Under the pieces are notes generated by a model. It ran no database searches. It was not told where the DNA came from and saw nothing but the letters and a program-made list of their open reading frames with translations. Below, piece after piece: positions 33,476 to 42,651 of a stretch of 48,724 nt of DNA. Source of the stretch: Bacillota bacterium (GTDB lineage Bacteria > Bacillota > Clostridia > Oscillospirales > Ruminococcaceae); the NCBI GenBank assembly GCA_023458875.1, contig JAEWXO010000007.1, forward strand, positions 1 through 48,724, given 5' to 3'. The stretch's first letter is position 1; every line of letters starts with the position of its first letter. A program made the position numbers and the translations under genes.

Positions 33476-35306
33476 AGCACTCACCTCCCGTACAGATATT
33501 TACGCCGCATCCTGAACATTTTATCCTGCAGTTAGGCGTAGTGAGATTTTCCTTTGATTTTTTGTTTTCCCTTATCAGAAAATCCTTTGAAACAAAATAT
33601 TCGAGATGATCCCAAGGGAATACCTCATCATAAGCACTTTGCCTGTTTGCATAAAATTCCGTATCAATACCGCATTTTAAAAATGCGGCAGTCCATTTTG
33701 GATAATCAAAACTTTCTCCCCAGCTGTCAAATTTGCAGCCGCTTTTCCATGCCTCGTATAATGCTTTACCTACACGTCTGTCACCCTTTGCAAGAATTTC
33801 CTCCAGTATGCTTATATCAGGATTACTCCAGCTTACTCTTATCTTTTTTGACGGAATACTGTCGACAAGAAGCTTTTGTCTTCTTTCTATTTCCGCGCGG
33901 CTTATCTGTGGTTCAAATTCAAAAGGTGTAAACGGTTTAGGTACAAAGGTCGCAATGCTTACCGATACTGAAGGTGCACCCTTAGGACGGCCATCAATTG
34001 AGTAAAACAGCTCGATTACTTTTTGTGCTGTCTGCGCTATACCGATAATATCTTCATCTGTTTCGGTAGGAAGACCGATCATAAAATACAGTTTAACCCT
34101 TGTATATCCGCCCGAAAATGCCATTCTGCACGCGGACATGATATCGTCCTCTGTAACGTTTTTATTTATAACATCTCTCAGTCTCTGGGTTCCGGCCTCC
34201 GGTGCAAATGTCAGACCGCTTTTTCTTACCCTCTTTACCTTTTCAAGCAGGCTGTCAGAAAAATTGTCCATTCGAAGTGACGGAAGTGCAAGATTTATAT
34301 GTTCGCCCTCAGTATAATCTATAAGGCTTGTCAGCATATCGTCTATCTGTGAATGATCGCTTGTACTCAGCGACGAAAGCGAAAGCTCCTCATAGCCTGT
34401 ATTGTCACAAAGCTGTCTGGACTGATCTGTTATTTTGTCTGTTGATTTTTCCCTAAACGGTCTGTATATAAAGCCTGCCTGACAAAATCTGCAGCCGCGT
34501 ATACAGCCTCTCAAAACCTCTACAGAAGCTCTGTTGTGAACAATATCAGAGAAAGGAACAACAAAATTATCAGGATAAAAAACCTCGTCAAAGTTTTTTA
34601 TTATCCTCTTTTTAATAGTTTCAGGTGCACCGTCAGAAGGAATATATTTTTTTATTGTACCGTCATCATTATACTCAACAGTATATAGGGACGGAACATA
34701 AATACCGTCTATTTTTGCTGCTTCCCTTAAAAATTCCTGCCTTGTTGCACCCTGCTTTTTCATTTTTTCGTAAAGCTCCATCATTTCTATGGTGACTTCT
34801 TCACCTTCTCCAAGAGAAATAAGGTCGCAGAAATCAGCAAACGGTTCCGGATTACATACGCACGGACCACCCGCTACCACTATAGGTGACAAGCTGTCGC
34901 CTCTGTCCTTTGCATATAAAGGAACACCGGCAAGATCAAGCATATTCAGAAGGTTTGTATAGGAAAGCTCATATTGCATAGTAAAACCGATAAAATCAAA
35001 ATCTTTTACCGGGTCAAGACTTTCAAGTGCATAAAGCGGAATATCATTTTCCCTCATCAGTTCTTCAAAATCCGTCCAGGGTGCAAATACACGCTCACAC
35101 CAATAATTTTCCCTGGAATTAATAAGCGAATACAGAATCTTCATTCCAAGATGTGACATTCCTATGTCATAACTGTCAGGAAAACAAAATGCAAAACGCA
35201 CATCTACGTTTTTTTTATCCTTCATTATGCTTCCGTTCTCTCCGCCAATATATCTTGACGGCTTCTGAACCTTCAGAAGAAGTCTTTCTATTTTATCAAT
35301 TAACAT
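33450..35306 (-). CDS. TIGR03960-type B12-binding-domain/radical SAM protein
   Basis: A 618-residue enzyme with an N-terminal degenerate cobalamin-binding-like domain (VRFAFCFPDSYDIGMSHLGM, VVAGGPCVCNPEPFADFCDL) and a radical SAM domain with cluster motif CIRGCRFCQAGF. Further segments are TFAPEAGTQRLRDVINKNV and KLYFMIGLPTETDEDI. A Cys-rich end (CRIKCSGCGVNIC) may bind metal. In Clostridia it usually follows spoIVFB and precedes the ribosomal gene rplU region. Function is not established. Confidence 0.93.
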   Translation of the reverse strand: MLIDKIERLLLKVQKPSRYIGGENGSIMKDKKNVDVRFAFCFPDSYDIGMSHLGMKILYSLINSRENYWCERVFAPWTDFEELMRENDIPLYALESLDPVKDFDFIGFTMQYELSYTNLLNMLDLAGVPLYAKDRGDSLSPIVVAGGPCVCNPEPFADFCDLISLGEGEEVTIEMMELYEKMKKQGATRQEFLREAAKIDGIYVPSLYTVEYNDDGTIKKYIPSDGAPETIKKRIIKNFDEVFYPDNFVVPFSDIVHNRASVEVLRGCIRGCRFCQAGFIYRPFREKSTDKITDQSRQLCDNTGYEELSLSSLSTSDHSQIDDMLTSLIDYTEGEHINLALPSLRMDNFSDSLLEKVKRVRKSGLTFAPEAGTQRLRDVINKNVTEDDIMSACRMAFSGGYTRVKLYFMIGLPTETDEDIIGIAQTAQKVIELFYSIDGRPKGAPSVSVSIATFVPKPFTPFEFEPQISRAEIERRQKLLVDSIPSKKIRVSWSNPDISILEEILAKGDRRVGKALYEAWKSGCKFDSWGESFDYPKWTAAFLKCGIDTEFYANRQSAYDEVFPWDHLEYFVSKDFLIRENKKSKENLTTPNCRIKCSGCGVNICTGGECFDKAQSQI

Positions 35307-35340
35307 TAAATTCCTCCGATTATGATTATTAGCTTAAATA

Positions 35341-35369
35341 ATTGTACTATAATCTGCAGAAATAATCAA
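35341..35369 (-). promoter_or_regulatory. Possible sigma-A-type promoter before the radical SAM gene
   Basis: Minus strand TTGATT (35364-35369), 17 bases, TACAAT (35341-35346), between the M50 protease stop and the next ATG at 35306. Both hexamers deviate from consensus, so this is tentative. Confidence 0.45.
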
Positions 35370-35371
35370 TA

Positions 35372-35956
35372 TTATTTTAATATTTCTGAAATTATTAAAT
35401 AAATAATCATAACAATTGCTGAGATATTCTGCATAATAAAGCTTCTGAATGAAAAAACAAGAATTATACACAGGATTATATTAAAAACTTTAAGAAATTT
35501 CATTATTGTGAGATGCTTGTCATAAGCTGCAAAATGCTCTGCAAGGCATAATATAACTGCTCCTCCGTCAAGACATCTGAACGGCAGAAGATTCAGAATT
35601 CCAAGAATAAGATTCATATATATAAAGACGTTATATTGCCCATGATTTATCAATATCAGAATAAGCGCTGTAAATATATTTACAAATGATCCGCCGAGTA
35701 AAACTGATATGTCATCCCATACAGATAACAGTCTTGTTCTGCATGGGATAATTTTTATTCCGGCCCCGTTAAAAGCAATTTTTTCAACATTCCCCCCTGT
35801 CAGCATAATTTGTATCATATGCCCGAGCTCATGTATAATGCATGTCAGAAATGCATACATATAAAGCCGGCTCTGATTCATTGAAACCATTGCCAGCATT
35901 GCAAGGAAGCCCATATCGGCTGTTATTTTTATATTTTTTATCCGGAAAGAAATCAT
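35372..35956 (-). CDS. M50 family site-2 metalloprotease, candidate SpoIVFB
   Basis: A 194-residue polytopic membrane zinc protease. The metal site HELGH is at 42-46, nearly the same position as in Bacillus SpoIVFB, and the third ligand is Asp130 in NLLPFRCLDGG. A GGSFVN segment at 88-93 lies in the next helix. The C-terminal CBS domain of Bacillus SpoIVFB is missing. Position before TIGR03960/DUF2344 is the usual clostridial place for spoIVFB, the protease that activates sigma-K. Alternatively it is a general M50 protease. It starts 17 bases after the small membrane protein gene. Confidence 0.8.
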   Translation of the reverse strand: MISFRIKNIKITADMGFLAMLAMVSMNQSRLYMYAFLTCIIHELGHMIQIMLTGGNVEKIAFNGAGIKIIPCRTRLLSVWDDISVLLGGSFVNIFTALILILINHGQYNVFIYMNLILGILNLLPFRCLDGGAVILCLAEHFAAYDKHLTIMKFLKVFNIILCIILVFSFRSFIMQNISAIVMIIYLIISEILK

Positions 35957-35973
35957 TTTTTCTCCATAAGGCC

Positions 35974-36240
35974 TTATACTGCATTTTTAATCTGGATTAT
36001 TATATCATTTATACTTTCCTTTATACTCATACTTGTAAGGCGCAAAAACCTGTCGAATATTATTTCTGCAGCTTTTGAATAAAATATATTTATAACTACA
36101 AACGCAAGTGCAATCATAAGGCATATTATACACTGCGTTATTATAACATCATTTAATTTTTCCTCCTGACCTTTTCCGTGATAATCCTCTATGATAAGCT
36201 CGGAAATGTCTGTTTCTTCTGTATGCTGTTCCTCTTCCAT
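35974..36240 (-). CDS. Small single-pass membrane protein, possible SpoIVFA-like partner of the M50 protease
   Basis: An 88-residue protein with an acidic cytoplasmic N-terminus (MEEEQHTEETDISELIIEDY), one hydrophobic segment VIITQCIICLMIALAFVVIN and an outside tail ending NDIIIQIKNAV. The ATG at 36240 has GGGGTG five bases upstream; an ATG six codons earlier has none. It resembles no family I know by sequence. It sits where spoIVFA sits in Bacillus, one TM helix and immediately upstream of the protease, but it lacks the LytM-like outer domain of SpoIVFA. Function is inference from position. Confidence 0.75.
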   Translation of the reverse strand: MEEEQHTEETDISELIIEDYHGKGQEEKLNDVIITQCIICLMIALAFVVINIFYSKAAEIIFDRFLRLTSMSIKESINDIIIQIKNAV

Positions 36241-36281
36241 ATTTACACCCCATTTCATAATATGTATATTCGTTTTAACCG

Positions 36282-36333
36282 AAAAAATACCGCTGACTGA
36301 TCTTAAATTTAAAATCAGTCAGCGGTATTTTTT
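36282..36333 (-). terminator. Strong bidirectional terminator after spoVM
   Basis: Perfect 20-base stem beginning AAAAAATACCGCTGACTGAT with a 12-base loop. The stem starts at the spoVM stop codon and ends in a T-run on the minus strand; the plus strand also ends in T. It closes the priA-spoVM region. Confidence 0.92.
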
Positions 36334-36418
36334 ATTCGGTTTCTTCCTTTTTTATTTTAAATATCAATCTAAGAACACCTGAAAGAATTTTTGGACTTCT
36401 GATAACGACAATTTTCAT
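36332..36418 (-). CDS. spoVM: Stage V sporulation protein M (SpoVM)
   Basis: A 28-codon gene. The peptide starts MKIVVIRSPK and continues ILSGVLRLIFKIKKEE, matching the SpoVM pattern MK.{4}.{1,2}PK.L.G..R (Bacillus MKFYTIKLPKFLGGIVRAML). SpoVM is an amphipathic helix that senses the positive curvature of the forespore membrane and anchors SpoIVA, the base of the coat. An ideal GGAGG site lies eight bases before the ATG (36416-36418). It is followed at once by a terminator, and lies at the end of the prpC-prkC-rsgA region, the same neighbourhood as in Bacillus. Confidence 0.93.
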   Translation of the reverse strand: MKIVVIRSPKILSGVLRLIFKIKKEETE

Positions 36419-36502
36419 TTATCTCGCCTCCGTTCAATATGTAATCAGGATATTAACATATTAATAGTATATTCATTACATATAAAATGGGTGAGTAAAA
36501 AA

Positions 36503-38749
36503 TCATTGGTTGTCAGACTGCTGTTGCTGAGAATCAGACTGTGAATCCGGCGTTTCATCAGGAGGTGTCTGTTCGGTAGGCGGTGCCGGCGGCTCGGTAG
36601 GAGGTGATGGTGTTGTCTCAGTTACTCTTTCAGTAACTTGGGCAGTTGTGGCCGGCGGAGCAGGTGTCACTGCCTGAGTCTGTATTGTTACAGTTTTTTT
36701 TATTCCTCCGACAGCCTCAAATGCCTCAGGAATATTCTGATTTATCACTTCATATTTTTTTTGTTCAAAATCAAACTTGTATGTTCCTATGTCTGCTGAC
36801 ATTCCGTTTTCGGTATTGTTGAGTCCGATTCGGATAGTTTTTGTTTCAGAGCCTGAAATGTCGAGCTTTACAGATATTGATTCGGCCGCATTTATGCCTT
36901 TCTTTTCCATCAAAATCTCTTCATCGTCATACACAACAAACCTGAATGTACCACTCGCATTTTCAGGGAATTCAATGGTTATCGGTACCTGTGACACAGG
37001 TGCTTTTCCTGAGCTTACATAAATTATTATTTTTTCATCCGGATTGGCAAGTGTATCTGCCTGAAGGTTCTGTGAAATAACAGTTCCCTTAGGTTCCTTT
37101 GAATCTCTTTCTTCAACTGATACTTTGAAGCCTGCTTCTTCGAGCATTTTTACAGCTGCTTCCTTTGTTTTTCCTAAAACATCAGGTACAATTCTGGCAT
37201 CTGTCTGTGCACCCTTGCTGACATAGAGAATAACAATTTTCGATATTTCCATTTCCGTTCCGGCTTCAGGTGAGACTCTTATAACTGTATTAAAAGGAAT
37301 TTCATCATTGAAAATCTGCTTCTGCTCCACGCTGAATCCGTTTTTGTTAATAAGCGTCACAGCTTCTTCTGAAGTAAGACCTGAAACATCAGGTACAACA
37401 GAAATATTCTTTCCGTTGCTTACTGTTACATATACTGTTATTCCCTTTGTAACCTTTTTACCGGCTTCTACGCTCTGGGATACTATCGTGTTTGCAACAT
37501 ACTGTGAATATACAGGATCGCCCTCAATCTGTATGTCCAGCTTATCCTTGTATTTTTTAACCATATCTGTGTAGTCATAGCGTGTCAGGTCAGGCATATC
37601 AAACTGAGTCTTATCATTTCCGCCTTTTATTATACTGTTTACAAGCCCGATAATTCCGGCAACAACAAGTATTATTACTACAACAGTTGCCGCAGAGGCT
37701 ACTTTTACAAAAGTAGATTTTTTACCGTTTTCCTCTTCATACTCTTCGTTGCTACCGGTGCCTACGTAATAATTTGCCTCAGCAAGCTCCTCGGTATTAT
37801 TGTCAGGTGAATTATATGATTCTCTTTCCTGATTTCCTGATGAAGAAAAACGTTCAGACTGATATTCCCCGTCAGACCTGTATTTTATTCCTTTGTTTTC
37901 ATAATATCCGAAAACCATATCAGGATATGCTTTAAAACGTTCAATATCCCTTATCATATCATTGGCCGACTGATATCTATTTTCCGGTTCCTTTTCTATC
38001 GCCTTTAATACTATTTCTTCCATTCCCTCAGGTATATCAGGATTTATGTTACGTGGAAGCTCTGCTTTATTCTGCATTTGCATAAGTGCAACTGTCACAG
38101 GATTATCCGTATCAAACGGCTTTTTTCCTGTAAGCATTTCATACATCAGAATACCAACTGAATAAATATCACTTTTTCCGTCAATCGGCTTTCCGCATGC
38201 CTGCTCCGGACTTATATAATGAACAGAACCAATAGTCTGTGCTGTTGCCGTTATACCAAGCTCATATGTAAATTTTGCAATTCCAAAATCCATTACCTTT
38301 ATCGTTCCGTCCTCAAACATCATAATATTCTGAGGTTTTATGTCACGATGAATTATTCCTCTGTCATGCGCATGCTGAAGTGCCCTGAGTATCTGGATTA
38401 CAAGATGTGAAGCTTCCTTCCAGTCAACATGTCCTTCTTTTTCTATATAATCCCTGAGCGTTATGCCGTCAATATATTCCATAACTATAAATCTGACATC
38501 ATCATTAAAACCGACATCCAATATCTTTACAATATTCGGATGAGAAAGCATTGATACTGCTTTGGATTCGTTTTTAAATCTCTTTAGAAACTCGTCGTTA
38601 TTTATAAACTCATTTTTTAATATTTTAACGGCAACCTCTCTGCTTTCTTCAATATCATAAGCCATATAAACATCAGCCATTCCGCCGACACCTATACGTT
38701 TCTGAATTTCATATCTTCCATCAAGCATTGCTCCGATATTTTTATCCAT
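36503..38749 (-). CDS. PASTA-domain Ser/Thr protein kinase (second PrkC paralogue)
   Basis: A 748-residue transmembrane kinase. The Hanks domain is intact: glycine loop IGVGGMADVY, Lys42 in VAVKIL, catalytic HRDIKPQN (134-141), DFGIAKF, and SVHYISPEQA. A membrane helix lies near 350-373. Outside are three PASTA repeats (the first atypical), a beta-rich domain starting VPITIEFPENASGTFRFVVY, and a Pro/Thr/Gln-rich tail of about 60 residues. PASTA kinases sense muropeptides or lipid II. It is a paralogue of the kinase at 39684, placed between rsgA and spoVM, where Bacillus has rpe and thiN. An AAAGGAG site lies ten bases upstream. Confidence 0.95.
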   Translation of the reverse strand: MDKNIGAMLDGRYEIQKRIGVGGMADVYMAYDIEESREVAVKILKNEFINNDEFLKRFKNESKAVSMLSHPNIVKILDVGFNDDVRFIVMEYIDGITLRDYIEKEGHVDWKEASHLVIQILRALQHAHDRGIIHRDIKPQNIMMFEDGTIKVMDFGIAKFTYELGITATAQTIGSVHYISPEQACGKPIDGKSDIYSVGILMYEMLTGKKPFDTDNPVTVALMQMQNKAELPRNINPDIPEGMEEIVLKAIEKEPENRYQSANDMIRDIERFKAYPDMVFGYYENKGIKYRSDGEYQSERFSSSGNQERESYNSPDNNTEELAEANYYVGTGSNEEYEEENGKKSTFVKVASAATVVVIILVVAGIIGLVNSIIKGGNDKTQFDMPDLTRYDYTDMVKKYKDKLDIQIEGDPVYSQYVANTIVSQSVEAGKKVTKGITVYVTVSNGKNISVVPDVSGLTSEEAVTLINKNGFSVEQKQIFNDEIPFNTVIRVSPEAGTEMEISKIVILYVSKGAQTDARIVPDVLGKTKEAAVKMLEEAGFKVSVEERDSKEPKGTVISQNLQADTLANPDEKIIIYVSSGKAPVSQVPITIEFPENASGTFRFVVYDDEEILMEKKGINAAESISVKLDISGSETKTIRIGLNNTENGMSADIGTYKFDFEQKKYEVINQNIPEAFEAVGGIKKTVTIQTQAVTPAPPATTAQVTERVTETTPSPPTEPPAPPTEQTPPDETPDSQSDSQQQQSDNQ

Positions 38750-38793
38750 ACCGTTTTTCTCCTTTAACCAACCTGATATATCAATCCGTTTAA

Positions 38794-39678
38794 CTAAAGC
38801 TCCCAGTTCTTTATATTCTTTGCCTCTTCATACATCTGACAATAGCTTTCATGTCTGCTTGCTGAAATAATACCTTCATTTACTGCCTTAATAACATTAC
38901 ATCCCTTCTCCTTTGTGTGTGAACAGTCACTGAACCTGCACCGTCCGGAAAAATGGGAAAATTCAATAAAACATCTGCTTAATTCATCTTTTTTTATTAT
39001 ATCATATTTATTTGTTTCAAATGTCGAAAATCCGGGAGTATCAGCAATATATCCTCCATTTTTAAGCTTGTAAAGCTCTGCATGACGCGTCGTGTGTCTG
39101 CCTCGTCCCAGTTTTTTACTTATCTCTCCGGTAGGAATATTAAGTCCGGGATCTATTGCATTGAGAAGAGTGGATTTTCCTACTCCTGTGTTCCCTGTAA
39201 ACGCACTTATTTTTCCTCTGATCTGTTCTGATATTTCACAGGCAGGGTCTTTGTCATTATAATTTATTATTATTACTTTTATACCAACTTTATTGTATAT
39301 TGAAAAGATATTGTCAGACTTATCAAGATCGGTTTTTGTAAGTACAATTACCGGAGTAATATTCTTATACTCTGCAACAGCAATAAATTTGTCAAGCAGA
39401 ATAAGATTTGGTGATGGTTCACACATTGATACCACAAAAACAAGCTGATCCATATTTGCAAGCGGCGGTCTGATTATATGATTTTTTCTTGGTAAAATTT
39501 CTGTAATTACGTTATCTGATGAAATTTGAACATGGTCACCGACACATGGAGTTTTACCTTCTTTGCGAAAAATTCCTCTTGGCACGCAATCATATATACC
39601 ATCAGGAGACTCTACTGCGTAGAGCCCCCCAATGGACTTGATAACCAACCCTGACCTGTTATTATTAGATACTGACAT
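38794..39678 (-). CDS. rsgA: Ribosome small subunit-dependent GTPase RsgA
   Basis: A 294-residue circularly permuted GTPase that matures the 30S subunit. An N-terminal OB fold is followed by G4 VLTKTDLDK, then G1 GNTGVGKSTLLNAI and G3 DTPGFSTF, in the permuted order. The zinc site is CRFSDCSHTKEKGC. It starts five bases after the first PASTA kinase gene ends, and is flanked on both sides by PASTA kinase genes. Confidence 0.97.
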   Translation of the reverse strand: MSVSNNNRSGLVIKSIGGLYAVESPDGIYDCVPRGIFRKEGKTPCVGDHVQISSDNVITEILPRKNHIIRPPLANMDQLVFVVSMCEPSPNLILLDKFIAVAEYKNITPVIVLTKTDLDKSDNIFSIYNKVGIKVIIINYNDKDPACEISEQIRGKISAFTGNTGVGKSTLLNAIDPGLNIPTGEISKKLGRGRHTTRHAELYKLKNGGYIADTPGFSTFETNKYDIIKKDELSRCFIEFSHFSGRCRFSDCSHTKEKGCNVIKAVNEGIISASRHESYCQMYEEAKNIKNWEL

Positions 39679-39683
39679 ATCTT

Positions 39684-41873
39684 TTATTCTCCAGCAGCTG
39701 TAGTTTCATTTGCGCTGACCTGAGTTGTCACAGCCCCTCCGCTTGCAGTTGTTGTTACAGATGAGTTCGCCGTTGACGATGTTACTGCCTGCGTTGTTAC
39801 AACCGGTGCCTTGATTCCGTCAACTTCCTCAAATCCGCCAGGAATATCATCATATGTTATTGATTTTTTCATAGTTTCATCAAAATTAAGGTTATACTTT
39901 ACAATCTGTTTTTCCTTATTGTTCGCCTGGTTTAAAACAGTTATGGTTATTTCTTTTCTTCCTCCTGATGAAGTAAGAGTCATGGTCTTTTTAGTTGTAA
40001 ACTGAGGGTTTACATCCTTTTCCTCTACAGCAAGCGCACCGTCAATATACGCCTTGAACGTGAATAATCCTGATGCATTTGGTGGGAGTGGTATATCGAT
40101 TGATATACTCTGCGTCGGAGGCTGACCTGTACTTATAAACAGCGTTATCTCATCACCTGTATTTACTCTTTTATTCGGTGATAAACTCTGAGAGGCAACC
40201 GTTCCTTCAAGCCTTTCTGAATTTATTCTCTGGATAACGACTTCCAGATCCAGATTTTCCAGAATTACTTTAGCTTCATCTTCTTTTTTGCCTGTAAGAT
40301 CCGGAACTGTTACCTGTGTGACAACCGGTCCGCGGCTGACATAAAGAATTACTGTAGACCCTTCCTCAATAAGAGTCCCTGCCTCAGGAGTCGTTTTTAT
40401 TGCATAACCCACCTCAACAGCATCAGACCACATGTACTTCTGCTGAACATCAAATCCTTTATCAACAAGTACTGCTGTTGCCTTATCAGCTAAAAAGCTG
40501 TTGTCAATCGCATATACCTCTACCATTTTCGGACCGGCACTTATAATTACCTTTACTGATGAACCAGGCTTTACTGTTTTTCCGGCTTCAGGCTCCTGTG
40601 ATATTATCTGTCCTTTAGGATACTTTGAATATACCGCTTCGTCCTCATCAGTATCGATTATGAGAAGGTTACCGTATGTTTTCTTTACATAATCATAATC
40701 ATATCCTACGAAATCATCAAGTGCAAATTCCTTGTTGTCAGATGCAGCTCCTCCGAAATAATTATACAGAAGTCCTACAATAAAACATACAGCAACAATA
40801 ACTACTACTATTGCTACTCCGGATAATATCGGAATAAACATTGATCTCTTTTCAATATATTCCTCTTCAATGTTTTCATCCGTATCAGTATTCTGCAGTT
40901 CTACAGTCTGAATGCTCTTCTTTTTTGTATTCATATCTGATTGTGCGTTAAGTGGTTTAAAAAACTTCGTATTGCTCTCACTGTTTCCGTTGTTATTATC
41001 CATATCTGTTTCATTTTCCTCCTTATAATAGCCAAATACCATATCAGGCGATGACTTGAATTTTTCTATATCATTGATCATGGAAGCCGCTGAAAGATAT
41101 CTGTTGCATGGTTCCTTTTCAATTGCCTTAAGTATTATCTCCTCAAGCCCTATCGGAATATCAGGATTTATTTCTCTTGGATTTTTTGCTTTTGTCTGCA
41201 TATGCATAAGCGCAACAGACACCGGGTTATCTGTGTCAAACGGCTTTATTCCTGTAAGCATTTCGTACAATACTATACCCACAGAATAAATATCGCTTTT
41301 TTCATCTGTTACATCACTTCTTGCCTGTTCAGGACTTATGTAATGAACCGAGCCTATAGCCTGGGCTGTTGTTGTAAGCCCTTCCTCACGTGCAAATTTT
41401 GCAATACCAAAATCCATGACCTTAATAGTACCGTCTGTAAGCATCATAATATTCTGAGGTTTTATATCACGATGTACTATTCCTCTGTCATGCGCATGCT
41501 GAAGTGCTCTGAGTATCTGTATCATAAAATAGGCAGCATCCTTCCAGTTAAGCCGCTGTTCCTTTTCCATATACTCTTTGAGCGTTATTCCTTCTATATA
41601 TTCCATAACTATAAACTGTATTTTGTTGGTAAACCCAACATCAAGGACCTTTACAATGTTAGGATGTGACAGTACTGCAATTGCCTTTGACTCGTTCCTG
41701 AATCTTCTAAGGAATTCTTCATTTTCGGAAAATTCTTTTTTGAGTATTTTTACAGCAACTACCTTGCCGTCTACTATATCATTCGCCTTATATACATCGG
41801 CCATCCCGCCGACTCCTATAAGCTTAACGATTTCATATCTCCCATCAAGCTTTTTTCCAATGTTTTTATCCAT
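39684..41873 (-). CDS. prkC: PASTA-domain Ser/Thr protein kinase PrkC
   Basis: A 729-residue transmembrane kinase with IGVGGMADVYKANDI, VAVKILKKEF, HRDIKPQNIMML, DFGIAKFAREEGLTTTAQAI and SVHYISPEQA. A membrane helix lies near 350-373, followed by three PASTA repeats, a beta-rich domain (SIDIPLPPNASGLFTFKAYI) and a Ser/Thr/Ala-rich tail. It lies directly downstream of the phosphatase prpC and upstream of rsgA, the canonical prkC position, so I take it as the orthologue. It shares domain order and about the same length with the paralogue at 36503. Confidence 0.97.
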   Translation of the reverse strand: MDKNIGKKLDGRYEIVKLIGVGGMADVYKANDIVDGKVVAVKILKKEFSENEEFLRRFRNESKAIAVLSHPNIVKVLDVGFTNKIQFIVMEYIEGITLKEYMEKEQRLNWKDAAYFMIQILRALQHAHDRGIVHRDIKPQNIMMLTDGTIKVMDFGIAKFAREEGLTTTAQAIGSVHYISPEQARSDVTDEKSDIYSVGIVLYEMLTGIKPFDTDNPVSVALMHMQTKAKNPREINPDIPIGLEEIILKAIEKEPCNRYLSAASMINDIEKFKSSPDMVFGYYKEENETDMDNNNGNSESNTKFFKPLNAQSDMNTKKKSIQTVELQNTDTDENIEEEYIEKRSMFIPILSGVAIVVVIVAVCFIVGLLYNYFGGAASDNKEFALDDFVGYDYDYVKKTYGNLLIIDTDEDEAVYSKYPKGQIISQEPEAGKTVKPGSSVKVIISAGPKMVEVYAIDNSFLADKATAVLVDKGFDVQQKYMWSDAVEVGYAIKTTPEAGTLIEEGSTVILYVSRGPVVTQVTVPDLTGKKEDEAKVILENLDLEVVIQRINSERLEGTVASQSLSPNKRVNTGDEITLFISTGQPPTQSISIDIPLPPNASGLFTFKAYIDGALAVEEKDVNPQFTTKKTMTLTSSGGRKEITITVLNQANNKEKQIVKYNLNFDETMKKSITYDDIPGGFEEVDGIKAPVVTTQAVTSSTANSSVTTTASGGAVTTQVSANETTAAGE

Positions 41874-41919
41874 TAAATCAACTCTCCTGAATTTGTTTTA
41901 GAATTTTATCCGACTAATC

Positions 41920-42651
41920 TCAGCAATTTTCAATAACTGCAAGAGTTACATTATCATATCCGCCCTTTTTAAGCGCAAGCTTTATAAGCTGATCTGCAGA
42001 ATCCTCAAGAGTACTGCTGTTAATTACATCAAGAATTTCATCTGCACTGCAGCAGCCGTGTAGTCCGTCAGAACAGATAAGTAATTTTCCCTCGGTAAGA
42101 TCTATTTCAAAATAGTCAGCAGCAATATCCTTTTCAACCCCTACTGCCCGGATAAGCATATTTTTCTTTGGGTGATCCTCCTTTTCCTTTTCTGTAATCT
42201 TTCCCTGATCTATCAGCATCTGTACAAATGAATGGTCTACTGTTATCTGCTCAATTTTATCTTTCAGACAGAGATATGCCCTGCTGTCACCTACGTTTAC
42301 GATATGGGCTGTATTCGACTTTGCGTCCACGAAAGCCGTTACACATGTCGAACCCATGCCAAGCTTTTCGGGTTCCGCGTGTGCCGTATTAAAAACAACT
42401 GAATTTGCAGTTGTTACAGTAGAGAGCAGAAGATTTCTTATACTGTTAGGAGAAAACGATGTATCGTAACCGGAAAGAAATTTGTTAAAAACGACCTCAG
42501 CCGTTATACTGCTTGCATCAAGCCCCGAGCTTTCTCCGCCCATTCCGTCACATAATACAACAAATACTGAATCCCCTATCATTTCGCTTCTTACAACATC
42601 CTGATTCTCAGTTCTGCAAAGACCGATATTTGAATCACTCACTATTTTCAA
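41920..42651 (-). CDS. prpC: PP2C-family Ser/Thr phosphatase PrpC
   Basis: A 243-residue Mn/Mg-dependent phosphatase that reverses PrkC phosphorylation. Metal-binding motifs are VVLCDGMGGESSG, VNVGDSRAYL, LICSDGLHG and the terminal GGYDNVTLAVI. It overlaps the end of rlmN by four bases and precedes prkC by 46 bases. Confidence 0.97.
   Translation of the reverse strand: MKIVSDSNIGLCRTENQDVVRSEMIGDSVFVVLCDGMGGESSGLDASSITAEVVFNKFLSGYDTSFSPNSIRNLLLSTVTTANSVVFNTAHAEPEKLGMGSTCVTAFVDAKSNTAHIVNVGDSRAYLCLKDKIEQITVDHSFVQMLIDQGKITEKEKEDHPKKNMLIRAVGVEKDIAADYFEIDLTEGKLLICSDGLHGCCSADEILDVINSSTLEDSADQLIKLALKKGGYDNVTLAVIENC

Noticed and set aside
36419..36502. Sigma-E promoter directly before spoVM
   Set aside because: CATATTGA with an upstream AATATG is only a loose match, so I did not list it as a feature.
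41202..41669. A 155-codon plus-strand reading frame
   Set aside because: It lies fully inside the kinase domain of prkC on the other strand, has no ribosome binding site and a Cys/Tyr/His-rich composition typical of a shadow frame.
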